A stretch of DNA of 64,000 nucleotides from JAKPQD01 sp029572965. GTDB taxonomy: Bacteria > Bacteroidota > Bacteroidia > Bacteroidales > DTGW01. The stretch is from positions 14,748 to 78,747 of the forward strand of contig DAOSPF010000005.1 of NCBI GenBank assembly GCA_035374585.1, read 5' to 3'. Below, in pieces: positions 16,014-24,766 of the stretch (position 1 is the stretch's first letter; each line of letters starts with the position of its first letter). Both the position numbers and the translations under genes were made by a program. The notes below the pieces were generated by a model that worked only from the letters and a program-made list of their open reading frames with translations, did no database searches and had not been told where the DNA came from.

Positions 16014-18377
16014 ATGAAACAGATTAAATTATTTTTTTTGTTTTTGGCTATACCATTGTTAAATGGAAGAATCATAGCACAAAGCCCAAAGCAGGTTTAT
16101 CAACCTACCTTTGAATCCTTGGAAAAAGTAAATCCTGTTCCTGAATGGTTTAAGGATGCTAAGTTTGGCATTTATTTCCATTGGGGAGTCTTCTCTGTAC
16201 CCGCTTACGCTAATGAGTGGTATCCCCGAAACATGTATTTCAAAGGTTCTAATGAAAACAAGCACCATATTGAAACCTATGGCGACATTACCGAATGGCC
16301 TTATTCTAACTTCATCACCGGGGCAAAAGATAAAAAAGGGAACTTTGTTCAATTTGCACCAAAGCTAAAATCAGAAGGCGGAAAATTCGACCCTGAAGAA
16401 TGGGCTCAATTGTTTGCAAATGCCGGGGCAAAATTTGCCGGGCCCGTAGCTGAACACCACGATGGCTATTCTATGTGGGCAAGCAAGGTAAATCCTTGGA
16501 ATTCAAAAGATATGGGCCCAAAACTCGATTTGGTTGGCCTGTTTACTGATGCTATCCGTAAAAGGAACATGAAAGTATTCCTTTCTATGCACCATGCTTA
16601 TAATATAACCGGCTATTTTGAAGCTGTTCCTGTAACCGATGACCCTAAACTTCAAATGTTATACGGCCAACAGGGAAAAGAGAAAAATGAAGCCTTTTGG
16701 CTTGCCAAACATCAAGAAATTATTGATTTTTATAAACCTGATATCATTTATCAGGATTTCAACCTGCATCTGATTTCGCAACCTGTCTTGTTAGGCTTTT
16801 TGGCCTATTATTACAATAGCGCTGCCAATCAAAACAAAGAAGTGGTGGCCACTTTCAAAGATGGGTTGAATAAAAAATGTGCCCTTTTGGATTACGAGAG
16901 AGGGGGGCCTCAGGATATTACTGACAATTATTGGCTTACAGACGATGCCATCAGCTCGTCAAGCTGGAGTTATACCGAAGGCATTGGTTACTATTCCAAA
17001 ACTGCACTCTTGCACGCATTTATTGACAGGATTAGCAAAAATGGCAATATGATCCTTAACATTTCGCCTAAGGCCGATGGTACAATACCACAGGAACAAA
17101 AGGATGTATTGCTTGCATTTGGTGCTTGGCTCAAGAAATATGGCGAAGCTATTTATGCCACACGTGCATGGGAGAAATATGGCGAAGGCCCAACAAAGAT
17201 GGGTGCTGCTCATGGCGTTTTTACTACACCTGTGACTGGCACAACTCAAGATATACGTTTTACCCGCTCGAAAGACAATACAACGCTTTATGCTATTTTG
17301 CTGGATTGGAAAAAGGGACAAAAAGAAACTGTAATTAAAACCTTATCTTCAAACAGAATTAATCTGAAAAGCCTTAGATCTGTTCAACTTATAAATGGAG
17401 AAGCCGGAAAATACCTGACATTGCAGATTAAGCAAGATACATCAGGGCTGAAAGTCTCATTGCCTGAGCATTCTTTTGACGACATGGCTTATGTGCTAAA
17501 ATTTACTTTTGATGGCACTATCCCAACTCTTGATAAATATACAGATTTAAATACTTCTCCTCATTACTACATTGTTCCGGGCAATAATACCGGCGCATTG
17601 GTGCTTGGCGCCGATTTGTCGCTTAGCGGAAAAAGGAAAGATGCAGCCAACCAATGGAAATTGGAAGCTTTGGGAAAAGGTTTTTACATCATTCACAACC
17701 GCAACAATGGCAACAAAGTGTTGGAAGTGAAAAATGATAAAAGTATTGCCATTTCTGATATTTCGAGGAAAGACCAACAGGTTTGGAAAATTGAAAATAC
17801 CTTCAACGGATTGTTAAAAATTTCAAACAAACAATATGCAGAGGTTCTTTTAACTGTAAATATTGATAAAGAGACGGTATCGGGCTGGAAAGTAATGGAA
17901 GTATGCGAAACTAAGCAGGAGGCTTTCAGAAACAATAGCATTCCCGGCACAATTGAAGTGGAAGATTTTGACAAAGGCTGTCCTGGCGATGCATATTACG
18001 ACAGAGATGAAGCTAACGCCGGAGGACAATATCGAACAAGCGAAGGAATTGACATTGAAAACTGTGCTGCCGGTGGTTTCAACATTGGCTGGACCAACAA
18101 TGGCGAATTTATGGCTTACACTGTCACGGTTAGCAAAGCAGCTACTTATCAAGCCTCGTTTTTTGTTGCAACTCCATCGGATAATACCAAACTTCATCTC
18201 GAATGCGATGGAGTTGATGTGTCTGGCGTTATTCTCGTCCCTAATACCGGTGGATACCAGAATTGGCAGGCAGTGCAAAAAAGTGTCAAGCTGGAGGCCG
18301 GACAGCATGTACTAAAGCTTGTTGTGGATGAAGCTCCGGTGAATATGGATAAAATGATTTTTGAAGAAATAAAATAG
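16014..18377 (+). CDS. Secreted alpha-L-fucosidase (GH29) with ricin-like and CBM6 domains
   Basis: 787 residues. A signal peptide (1-22) is followed by a GH29 catalytic domain: WFKDAKFGIYFHWGVFSVPA near 45-65, PVAEHHDGYSMW near 144-155, and the probable nucleophile Asp248 in PDIIYQDFN. Residues about 500-630 resemble a ricin-type beta-trefoil (repeated QxW-like NQWKLE and QVWKIE). The C-terminus from about 645 (GTIEVEDFD..., GWTNNGEFMAY) matches CBM6. It probably releases fucose from extracellular or periplasmic glycans for FucP. No T9SS signal is seen. It is longer than single-domain GH29 enzymes because of the two carbohydrate-binding modules. Confidence 0.93.
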   Translation: MKQIKLFFLFLAIPLLNGRIIAQSPKQVYQPTFESLEKVNPVPEWFKDAKFGIYFHWGVFSVPAYANEWYPRNMYFKGSNENKHHIETYGDITEWPYSNFITGAKDKKGNFVQFAPKLKSEGGKFDPEEWAQLFANAGAKFAGPVAEHHDGYSMWASKVNPWNSKDMGPKLDLVGLFTDAIRKRNMKVFLSMHHAYNITGYFEAVPVTDDPKLQMLYGQQGKEKNEAFWLAKHQEIIDFYKPDIIYQDFNLHLISQPVLLGFLAYYYNSAANQNKEVVATFKDGLNKKCALLDYERGGPQDITDNYWLTDDAISSSSWSYTEGIGYYSKTALLHAFIDRISKNGNMILNISPKADGTIPQEQKDVLLAFGAWLKKYGEAIYATRAWEKYGEGPTKMGAAHGVFTTPVTGTTQDIRFTRSKDNTTLYAILLDWKKGQKETVIKTLSSNRINLKSLRSVQLINGEAGKYLTLQIKQDTSGLKVSLPEHSFDDMAYVLKFTFDGTIPTLDKYTDLNTSPHYYIVPGNNTGALVLGADLSLSGKRKDAANQWKLEALGKGFYIIHNRNNGNKVLEVKNDKSIAISDISRKDQQVWKIENTFNGLLKISNKQYAEVLLTVNIDKETVSGWKVMEVCETKQEAFRNNSIPGTIEVEDFDKGCPGDAYYDRDEANAGGQYRTSEGIDIENCAAGGFNIGWTNNGEFMAYTVTVSKAATYQASFFVATPSDNTKLHLECDGVDVSGVILVPNTGGYQNWQAVQKSVKLEAGQHVLKLVVDEAPVNMDKMIFEEIK

Positions 18378-18385
18378 AAATAAAC

Positions 18386-18751
18386 ATGGAACTTTGTCAC
18401 CAGGGGACATTTAAGCGTTATTGTAAAACTATGGAACTACGCAATGATGCCCAGCTAATAGAAGCCTACAAAAAAGCTCATGCCAAAGGTGCCGCCTGGC
18501 CTGAAATTACGCAAGGGATGAAAGAGGTTGGTATCATTGACATGGAAATATACCTCTTTGGTACTAAGCTTTTCATGATTATGGATACGGTGGCTGATTT
18601 TGACCATGACAAAGCTATGGCCCAATTAGCAACCAAACCTCGCCAAAGCGAGTGGGAAGCTTACATGTCGCAATTTCAGGACACATCGGCCGAAGCTACG
18701 GCCGACCAGAAATGGCAGTTGATGGAGCGGATTTATAAAATGGATTTTTAA
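18386..18751 (+). CDS. L-fucose/L-rhamnose mutarotase family protein
   Basis: 121 residues, a ferredoxin-like DUF718/RhaM family member. It shows KRYCKTMELRND, the conserved His in YKKAHAKGAAWPEI, the segment MEIYLFGTKLFMIM, and a C-terminal WQLMERIYKMDF. Such enzymes interconvert alpha and beta anomers. Beside fucP and fucose dehydrogenase the substrate is most likely L-fucose. It starts 8 nt after the fucosidase stop. The first dozen residues are unusual for the family, so translation could start slightly later. Confidence 0.88.
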   Translation: MELCHQGTFKRYCKTMELRNDAQLIEAYKKAHAKGAAWPEITQGMKEVGIIDMEIYLFGTKLFMIMDTVADFDHDKAMAQLATKPRQSEWEAYMSQFQDTSAEATADQKWQLMERIYKMDF

Positions 18752-18847
18752 TTTAATATCAAATAGAACCAAGGGGCAAGTTATTCTGAATGATATTTTT
18801 TTTGTTCTTTACTCTCCTTGTTTCTTGCTCTTTTTTATTTTTATTAT

Positions 18848-19864
18848 ATGAAAGCATTTGCAATTAAAGAAAAAGGTGTTGTAGCAGACATTGAAGTTGC
18901 TGAACCACAAGTAAGCACAACTGATGTGTTGATAGAGGTAAATTACATTGGTTTGTGCGGTAGCGACCTTAATTCGTATCGTGGTCTTATGCCATTGGTA
19001 ACATTACCAAGGGTTCCTGGGCACGAAATAAGCGGAATTGTTATTGATAAAGGAAAAAGTGTACCTACTTCAATTCAAATAGGCGACAAAGCAACAGTTT
19101 CGCCATATACCAACTGTGGGACCTGTCCTGCTTGTCGTGCCGGACGTCCTAACACTTGTGAGTTTAACCAAACATTGGGTGTTCAGCGCGAAGGAGCTTT
19201 GACCGAGCGCATTTCAGTTCCTTTTGAAAAGGTCTTTGTCAGCAAAAAACTTACCTTGGAAGAATTGGCGTTGATAGAGCCCATGAGTGTTGGCTATCAT
19301 GGTGCAAACCGTGGAAATGTCTGCGAAACGGACACTGTATTGCTTTTAGGTTGTGGAACCATTGGAATGGGGGCATTGGTTGCTGCTGCCCGCAAAGGAG
19401 CTACCGTAATAGCTGTTGATATAGACGATACAAAGTTGGAACAAGCCAAAAAGTTTGGAGCTACTTATACTATCAATTCGCAAAAGCAGGATGCTATTGC
19501 TGTCATTAAGCAACTGACCAACAACGAGGGTGCCAGTGTTGTTATTGAGGCTGCCGGAACTCAGGCTACTTACAAATTAGCGCTTGACGCTGTTTGCTTT
19601 GCCGGAAGGATTGTTTTTATTGGTTATCCAAAACATGAAGTCAGCTTTGATGCTCCATTATTGGTCAGAAAAGAAGTGAATATCTATGGCTCACGTAATG
19701 CACTTCGTGTTTTCCCTTCAGTAATCTCAATGTTTGAAAAAAACGAAAGGCCTTTTACCAACTTGATAACCAAGGTGTTTTCGTTTGAGCAAACCCCCGA
19801 AGCTTTTAGGTTCTGGGATGAAAATACAGGCAAAGTCTCTAAAATACTAATAAAAGTAAAATAG
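18848..19864 (+). CDS. Zinc-dependent alcohol dehydrogenase (MDR family)
   Basis: 338 residues from the ATG at 18848 (MKAFAIKEKGVVADIEVAEP); a frame extension to TTG at 18818 is unlikely. The catalytic zinc site is Cys in GLCGSDL and His-Glu in PGHEISG. The structural zinc cysteines lie in NCGTCPACRAGRPNTC, and the Rossmann motif is LGCGTIGMGALVAA. It resembles threonine/sorbitol dehydrogenase-like enzymes. In this cluster it could oxidise 2-keto-3-deoxy-L-fuconate or reduce lactaldehyde; sequence alone does not decide. It starts about 95 nt after the mutarotase gene. Confidence 0.88.
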   Translation: MKAFAIKEKGVVADIEVAEPQVSTTDVLIEVNYIGLCGSDLNSYRGLMPLVTLPRVPGHEISGIVIDKGKSVPTSIQIGDKATVSPYTNCGTCPACRAGRPNTCEFNQTLGVQREGALTERISVPFEKVFVSKKLTLEELALIEPMSVGYHGANRGNVCETDTVLLLGCGTIGMGALVAAARKGATVIAVDIDDTKLEQAKKFGATYTINSQKQDAIAVIKQLTNNEGASVVIEAAGTQATYKLALDAVCFAGRIVFIGYPKHEVSFDAPLLVRKEVNIYGSRNALRVFPSVISMFEKNERPFTNLITKVFSFEQTPEAFRFWDENTGKVSKILIKVK

Positions 19865-19947
19865 TTCGTATGAAACACTCATATTTTGCAAGCACAACTT
19901 AAGCGAAACATTTTTATGCACGAAATGATAATAAAATCAATTACATG

Positions 19948-19976
19948 GGTGTTTCCCCGCCAAAGACGGGACAAGC
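19948..19976 (+). repeat. Hairpin repeat ending ACGGGACAAGCT (copy 1)
   Basis: CCCCGCC and GACGGGA flank a short loop and are followed by CAAGCT. The same 12-mer ACGGGACAAGCT follows a hairpin at 62362-62386. Here it lies in the 5' region of the fuconolactonase gene and could form a hairpin in the mRNA. Confidence 0.5.
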
Positions 19977-20004
19977 TATCATACCTTTAAAATTAATTTT
20001 ATTT

Positions 20005-20847
20005 ATGATTAAACTCGATGCTCATCAGCATTTCTGGCTTTACAACCCGGATGAATATGCCTGGATTGGCGAGAATATGAAGGTTTTGCAAAATGACTTT
20101 TTGCCAATGCAACTTCAAAAAGAGTTAGATAGCATGTCATTTGATGGAAGCATTGTGGTACAAGCCAGACAAACTCTTGAAGAAACAGAATGGCTGCTAA
20201 AATTAGCTTCTGAATACGATTTTATCAAAGGCGTAGTGGGATGGGTCGATTTGTGCTCCGACGATATTGAAAACCAACTGAAGAAATACTCCGATAACCC
20301 TAAGTTTGTTGGTGTTCGTCATGTTGTGCACGACGAACCGGATGACTATTTCATGGCACGGGCAGATTTTCAGCATGGAATCAGCCTGCTGGAAAAATAC
20401 AACCTCACTTATGATTTGCTTTTGTTCCCTAAACACTTGCCTTTAGCTACAGAATTGGTCCGAAAGTTTCCCAATCAAAGGTTTATCCTTGACCATATTG
20501 CAAAACCTCTTATTAAAGGACAAGTTAAAGAACCTTGGGCTTCAGAAATAACCAAATTGGCTCAATGGCCAAATGTTTATTGCAAACTATCAGGAATGGT
20601 AACCGAAGCAGATTGGCAAAACTGGAAAGCCCCTGACTTTGCTTATTATTTGGAAACTGTATATCAGGCCTTCGGCTCAAACAGGCTTATGATTGGGAGC
20701 GACTGGCCTGTTTGCACTGTTGCCGGGGGGTATCAACAAGTCATGTGTGTTGTAACAGATTTTATAAAGCAGTTTGATGATGATGTGCAAAAGAAAATTT
20801 TAGGGATGAATTGCTATCGATTTTATCTCTCTAAAATTCAGTATTAA
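20005..20847 (+). CDS. Amidohydrolase, probable L-fuconolactonase
   Basis: 280 residues from the ATG at 20005, which gives the family N-terminus MIKLDAHQHFW with the HxH-like metal motif. An upstream ATG at 19945 would add a low-complexity extension made from repeat sequence. Other features are VVQARQTLEET, GVRHVVHDEPD, ILDHIAKPLIKG, CKLSGMV and MIGSDWPVC with the catalytic Asp. It belongs to the COG3618 amidohydrolase-2 group that hydrolyses L-fucono-1,5-lactone to L-fuconate. It is the last gene of the fucose cluster. Confidence 0.92.
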   Translation: MIKLDAHQHFWLYNPDEYAWIGENMKVLQNDFLPMQLQKELDSMSFDGSIVVQARQTLEETEWLLKLASEYDFIKGVVGWVDLCSDDIENQLKKYSDNPKFVGVRHVVHDEPDDYFMARADFQHGISLLEKYNLTYDLLLFPKHLPLATELVRKFPNQRFILDHIAKPLIKGQVKEPWASEITKLAQWPNVYCKLSGMVTEADWQNWKAPDFAYYLETVYQAFGSNRLMIGSDWPVCTVAGGYQQVMCVVTDFIKQFDDDVQKKILGMNCYRFYLSKIQY

Positions 20848-20925
20848 AATCACTAAACAATACATATTTTATGTAGTCCCAAAAATGCGGCTGCCGTTTA
20901 TGCATATTGCTTGATTTTTTAGGTT

Positions 20926-20933
20926 TATATTTG
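20926..20933 (+). promoter_or_regulatory. -7 promoter box of galE
   Basis: TATATTTG fits TAnnTTTG, with TTG boxes 12-16 bp upstream. It would give a 5' leader of about 125 nt, which contains a small nested stem-loop at 21014-21040 (TCGGA/TCCGA enclosing CCC/GGG). Confidence 0.5.
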
Positions 20934-21064
20934 CGTCCATTAATATAAAATATGAAACGAGCATGATTCGTTAAACACAAACAAAGAAGAAAATTCATCA
21001 TGCGAGTTTTCCTTCGGAGAGCCCTTCGGGGTTCATCCGACCTTATTTATAAAATTATTTACGA

Positions 21065-22093
21065 ATGAAAAAACAAGTTTTGGTTACAGGCGGAACGGGT
21101 TATATAGGTTCTCATACGGCTGTAGAGCTAATCAATGAAGGGTTTGATGTTGTTATTGTGGACAATCTTTCCAATTCATCATTGGACGTATTAGATGGCA
21201 TCGAGAAAATCACGGGGGTTAAGCCTGATTTTGAGCAATTCGACCTTACCGACAAGCTAAAAACTGATGCTTTTTTTAAAAAATATAACAGGATAGAAGC
21301 TATCATTCACTTTGCTGCTTCAAAAGCTGTAGGTGAATCTGTTGAAAAACCTACTCTTTATTATCGCAACAACCTGGTTTCGTTGTTGAACCTGATAGAT
21401 AATATGGCAGCAAACGGAATTAAACATATTGTCTTTTCTTCATCATGTACAGTGTATGGTCAACCTGAAATACTGCCTGTTACAGAAGACGCTCCTATTC
21501 AAAAAGCTATGTCTCCTTATGGTAATACCAAACAGATTTGTGAAGAAATATTGCAAGACAGCATTGTGGCCAACAAAGCGCTTAATGTTATTGCACTTCG
21601 TTACTTCAACCCAATAGGGGCACACCCTACAGCGTTGATTGGGGAACTTCCGCTTGGCGTACCAGCCAACCTTGTTCCTTTTATTACCCAAACAGCTATT
21701 GGGTTGCGCAAAGAACTTAGTGTTTTTGGCAATGACTATAATACCCCTGACGGTTCATGCATACGCGATTATATCAATGTGGTTGATTTAGCCCAAGCCC
21801 ATGTGGTTGCCATCAACCGTATGATTAAAGGCCTGAACCAAGATGCATTTGAAGTGTTTAATATTGGCACAGGCAATGGAATATCAGTATTTGAAATAAT
21901 TAATACCTTCGAAAAGGTTACAGGCGTTAAACTTAACTATAAAGTGGTTGGCAGACGTGCCGGCGACATTGAAAAAGTGTGGGCAGACACTTCAAAAGCA
22001 AACAATGTTCTTGGTTGGAAAGCAACCCGTACTCTTGACGAAACCCTGGTTTCCGCCTGGAAGTGGGAACAATATATTAGAAACAAAAAATAA
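21065..22093 (+). CDS. galE: UDP-glucose 4-epimerase GalE
   Basis: 342 residues, an extended SDR. The NAD motif VTGGTGYIGSHTAVEL is at the N-terminus. Also visible are IHFAASKAVGESVEKP, the catalytic Ser in FSSSCTVYG, Tyr-x3-Lys in PYGNTKQICEE, and GDYNTPDGSCIRDYINV-type substrate residues. It interconverts UDP-glucose and UDP-galactose for glycan synthesis or galactose use. It has its own promoter box and is apparently not part of the fucose operon. Confidence 0.95.
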   Translation: MKKQVLVTGGTGYIGSHTAVELINEGFDVVIVDNLSNSSLDVLDGIEKITGVKPDFEQFDLTDKLKTDAFFKKYNRIEAIIHFAASKAVGESVEKPTLYYRNNLVSLLNLIDNMAANGIKHIVFSSSCTVYGQPEILPVTEDAPIQKAMSPYGNTKQICEEILQDSIVANKALNVIALRYFNPIGAHPTALIGELPLGVPANLVPFITQTAIGLRKELSVFGNDYNTPDGSCIRDYINVVDLAQAHVVAINRMIKGLNQDAFEVFNIGTGNGISVFEIINTFEKVTGVKLNYKVVGRRAGDIEKVWADTSKANNVLGWKATRTLDETLVSAWKWEQYIRNKK

Positions 22094-22158
22094 ACTGATA
22101 AAACTCGTTTTTTTAACAAAATTTCACCGCCCAAAATAGGGCTTTCATCGATTTATGT

Positions 22159-22189
22159 TTTGTTTGGGAGAAAATGAGAAATAACTTTG
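22159..22189 (+). promoter_or_regulatory. Full Bacteroidota promoter before the alpha/beta hydrolase
   Basis: TTTG at 22159-22162 and TAACTTTG at 22182-22189 are separated by 19 bp, an ideal -33/-7 pair. The ATG follows 24 nt later. Confidence 0.65.
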
Positions 22190-22213
22190 CACCTAATTTC
22201 TAAAACTCCCGAT

Positions 22214-23116
22214 ATGGTTGCTTTATTATTACTGTCATTATTGCTTTCTGGTTCTCCGTCTCATAGCAATGCTGTCACAAACTATGAAGCAAGACAGACA
22301 ATTGACTTGCATGGCACCTCGGTTGAACATAAAGTTTTAGACCAAAAAGGATATAGCATTCATTATTTTATTTCCGGAAATAAAACCGGCGAACTAATCA
22401 TATTTTTACATCCCGCTTTTGCAGACCACCGAAGCTTTGACAACCAGGTAAGTTTTTTCTCTCACGAATACAGGGTAATCATTTTAGACATGTTAGGGCA
22501 TGGACTTTCAAAGGTCGGAAAATCAAAAGACAAGATTGATTGCACTGTTGAACATATCGATTCTATTATGAAAATAGAAGGTTACACAAAAGCCCATATA
22601 GTTGGTGTTTCAGCAGGCTCTTTGTTAGCCCAATATTTTGCCTTACAATATCCACAAAAAGTCCTTTCACTCACAGTACTTGGAGGGTTCAATATCAACG
22701 AAAAAAATAGGGAAATTTCAAAAAGCCAGCACATTGAAAAAGTGGAACTTGCATTTAAAGCTTTATTTTCGATGAATTCATTCAGAAAAGAAGTGTCGAG
22801 AACTAATGTAACCAGCCTTGAGGAGCAAAAGAAATATTACGAAATGTCCAGCCTTTTTACTAGAAAATCATTCAAAGCCATGTCTGGAATGGGAAAAATC
22901 CTTAAAAACAGGGAAGATGTGAAACATGAATATCCACTGATGATTATGGTTGGCGAAAAAGACATTAACTTGGCCCATAATATCAATAATCAGTGGCACG
23001 AAGAAGATCCAGATGCAAAATATTGCATAATTGAAGGTGCAGGACATTGTGCCAACATGGACAACCCTGATGAATTCAATAAAACCTTGCTTAAGTTTTT
23101 AAAAAAGGAAAACTAA
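22214..23116 (+). CDS. Exported alpha/beta hydrolase
   Basis: 300 residues from the ATG at 22214. The first 20 residues (MVALLLLSLLLSGSPSHSNA) are a signal peptide; a TTG start at 22187 would lie inside the promoter and is rejected. The alpha/beta-hydrolase core has the oxyanion-region motif HPAFADHRSF, the nucleophile elbow GVSAGS, and a catalytic His in IEGAGHCANMDNPDEF. The substrate is unknown. It is probably periplasmic. It precedes a PfpI-family gene by about 55 nt. Confidence 0.87.
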   Translation: MVALLLLSLLLSGSPSHSNAVTNYEARQTIDLHGTSVEHKVLDQKGYSIHYFISGNKTGELIIFLHPAFADHRSFDNQVSFFSHEYRVIILDMLGHGLSKVGKSKDKIDCTVEHIDSIMKIEGYTKAHIVGVSAGSLLAQYFALQYPQKVLSLTVLGGFNINEKNREISKSQHIEKVELAFKALFSMNSFRKEVSRTNVTSLEEQKKYYEMSSLFTRKSFKAMSGMGKILKNREDVKHEYPLMIMVGEKDINLAHNINNQWHEEDPDAKYCIIEGAGHCANMDNPDEFNKTLLKFLKKEN

Positions 23117-23170
23117 ATTATTGACTTGTTTTGGTTTATGCTGTAACTTCGTAAATCATATATATATTTA

Positions 23171-23755
23171 ATGAAAATAGCTATTTTTCTTTATGAAAAA
23201 GTTACAGCCCTTGATTTTGTGGGCCCTTATGAGGTACTAAGCCGCATCCCCAATACTGAAATTTGTTTTGTTGGGGCAGAAAAAGGCCAAATCGCTGATG
23301 CCGGAGGACTGAGATTCTACACAGACTTTTCATTACAGGATATTACTCAAGCAGATATTCTTCTAATTCCCGGAGGATTTGGTATAGATGCGTTATTGCA
23401 CAATACAGCCCTTATTTCATGGATAAAACAAATGGACAAAACCACACTATGGACTACTTCTGTTTGTTCTGGAGTGTTATTGTTGGCCGAAGCCGGTATC
23501 ATCAAAGGGAAAAGGTGCACTACCCATTGGAGACGTAAAGAACAACTGAAAAATTACGATGTTGAGTTTGTTGACTCCCGTTACGTACAAGATGGGAAAT
23601 ATATAACATCAGCTGGCGTTTCGGCAGGTATAGATATGGCCTTATTTCTGACAGGAAAGATTATCGGGGATAAAGGAGCAATGACGATCCAGCGAAGTAT
23701 AGAATACAATCCAATGCCCCCATACAGCTATGATTCTATTATTAACCAATCCTAA
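23171..23755 (+). CDS. DJ-1/PfpI family protein (isonitrile hydratase-like)
   Basis: 194 residues, a class I glutamine-amidotransferase-like fold. It begins MKIAIFLYEKVTALDFVGPYEVL and has the Cys elbow in TTSVCSGVLLLAEAGIIKG followed by the CTTHWRR motif. It ends with GVSAGIDMALFL. This pattern is seen in GATase1 proteins related to cyclohexyl-isocyanide hydratase and to the N-terminal part of AraC-type regulators, but here no DNA-binding domain follows. The substrate is not predictable. Confidence 0.86.
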   Translation: MKIAIFLYEKVTALDFVGPYEVLSRIPNTEICFVGAEKGQIADAGGLRFYTDFSLQDITQADILLIPGGFGIDALLHNTALISWIKQMDKTTLWTTSVCSGVLLLAEAGIIKGKRCTTHWRRKEQLKNYDVEFVDSRYVQDGKYITSAGVSAGIDMALFLTGKIIGDKGAMTIQRSIEYNPMPPYSYDSIINQS

Positions 23756-23766
23756 AATATCGTACT

Positions 23767-24255
23767 ATGGAAACTTCTGAAAAATTTGAACCGATTTGTT
23801 GTCCAAAGTTAGACCCTTCTCTTTGGGAAGATAAACTGCTTACCTGGAATGATAAAAAGTTTGTCAAAGCCAGTGTTTTTACTATGTTTTATATGCCTGT
23901 GAATTTTGGCCAGGTGATGCGAAAGCTTGACAAGGCTGTTTCGGCCGCCGGGGCAACTATCCCCGATTGGCTTTGCCTCTCTGACCACACTTCAAAGTGG
24001 AACATGGATGTTTATCTGGCTGTAGATAAAGAAATTCCTGGTTTGCAAAATGTAACATTATCAGGCAATTTTTTCTGCAAAGTATATGAAGGGCATTTTA
24101 GTGATACCAAAAAGTGGTGCGATGATTTTCAGAAATCAACCGATACTAAGGGCTTAAAGATTGACAAATGGTACATGTGGTACACCACTTGCCCTAAATG
24201 TGCCAAGAAGTATGGAAAAAATTACGTTGTTATTGTGGCTAAAGTAAACAGCTAA
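23767..24255 (+). CDS. Conserved protein of unknown function
   Basis: 162 residues. No named domain is recognised with certainty. It contains CCPKLDPSLWEDKLLTWNDK near the N-terminus, a central FYMPVNFGQVM, a DHTSKWNMDVYLAV stretch and a C-terminal CPKCAKKYG resembling a CxxC metal knuckle. Similar proteins are often labelled hydrolase without evidence. It starts 11 nt after the PfpI gene, so the two are probably cotranscribed, and is followed by a terminator. Confidence 0.7.
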   Translation: METSEKFEPICCPKLDPSLWEDKLLTWNDKKFVKASVFTMFYMPVNFGQVMRKLDKAVSAAGATIPDWLCLSDHTSKWNMDVYLAVDKEIPGLQNVTLSGNFFCKVYEGHFSDTKKWCDDFQKSTDTKGLKIDKWYMWYTTCPKCAKKYGKNYVVIVAKVNS

Positions 24256-24256
24256 T

Positions 24257-24289
24257 CGTTGGCGAAAACATTATTCGCCAATGATTTTT
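24257..24289 (+). terminator. Terminator between the unknown protein gene and yjbQ
   Basis: TTGGCGAA pairs with TTCGCCAA (plus a C-G and a G-U pair) and is followed by a T-run. It overlaps the 3' end of the convergent yjbQ-like gene. Confidence 0.7.
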
Positions 24290-24687
24290 ACCAAAACCCT
24301 TTTTCGGCGTTTGCCGTCAAATTCACCATAAAATATTTGTTCCCATGGCCCCAGATCGAGCTGGCCATTGGTGATGGCCACCACTACCTCTCGTCCCATA
24401 ACTGTGCGTTTGAGGTGAGCATCGGCGTTGTCTTCAAAGCCATTGTGGCGATATTGCGAATAGGGCTTCTCGGGAGCCAGCTTCTCAAGCCACACCTCAA
24501 AGTCGTGATGAAGGCCCGGCTCATCATCGTTGATAAACACACTGGCAGTGATATGCATGGCATTTACAAGTGCCAACCCTTCCTTTACCTGACTTTCGGA
24601 CAGGCATTGTTCTATCTGTCTTGTTATATTTATCAACTGCCTTCTTTGTGGTGTTTCAAACCAAAGTTCTTTGCGGAATGATTTCAT
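24271..24687 (-). CDS. YjbQ family protein (UPF0047)
   Basis: 138 residues, the usual size. Typical motifs are GLALVNAMHITASVFIND, DFEVWLEKLAP, YRHNGFEDNADAHLKRTVMG and LGPWEQIFYGEFDGKRRKRVLV. The family is annotated as a secondary thiamine-phosphate synthase-like enzyme on weak grounds; the real role is uncertain. It is a single gene with ATG at 24685-24687, convergent with the preceding plus-strand genes. Confidence 0.92.
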   Translation of the reverse strand: MKSFRKELWFETPQRRQLINITRQIEQCLSESQVKEGLALVNAMHITASVFINDDEPGLHHDFEVWLEKLAPEKPYSQYRHNGFEDNADAHLKRTVMGREVVVAITNGQLDLGPWEQIFYGEFDGKRRKRVLVKIIGE

Positions 24688-24703
24688 CTTTCAAGGTTTT
24701 AAA

Positions 24704-24740
24704 ATAAAGCCTTCCGGCGTTTATTCCGGAAGGCTTCAAA
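24704..24740 (-). terminator. Terminator of the giant PKD protein gene
   Basis: AAGCCTTCCGG and CCGGAAGGCTT form an 11-bp perfect stem with an 8-nt loop, followed by T-rich sequence on the minus strand about 30 nt after the stop. Confidence 0.8.
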
Positions 24741-24766
24741 TTTAATACAATTGTTTTATTGAAACT

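Noticed and set aside
17850..18308. 152-codon antisense frame under the fucosidase
   Set aside because: The sense strand encodes a recognisable CBM6 domain here; no motif on the antisense.
19945..20004. Upstream ATG extension of the fuconolactonase
   Set aside because: The extra 20 residues are translated repeat sequence (hairpin with ACGGGACAAGCT); the family N-terminus starts at 20005.
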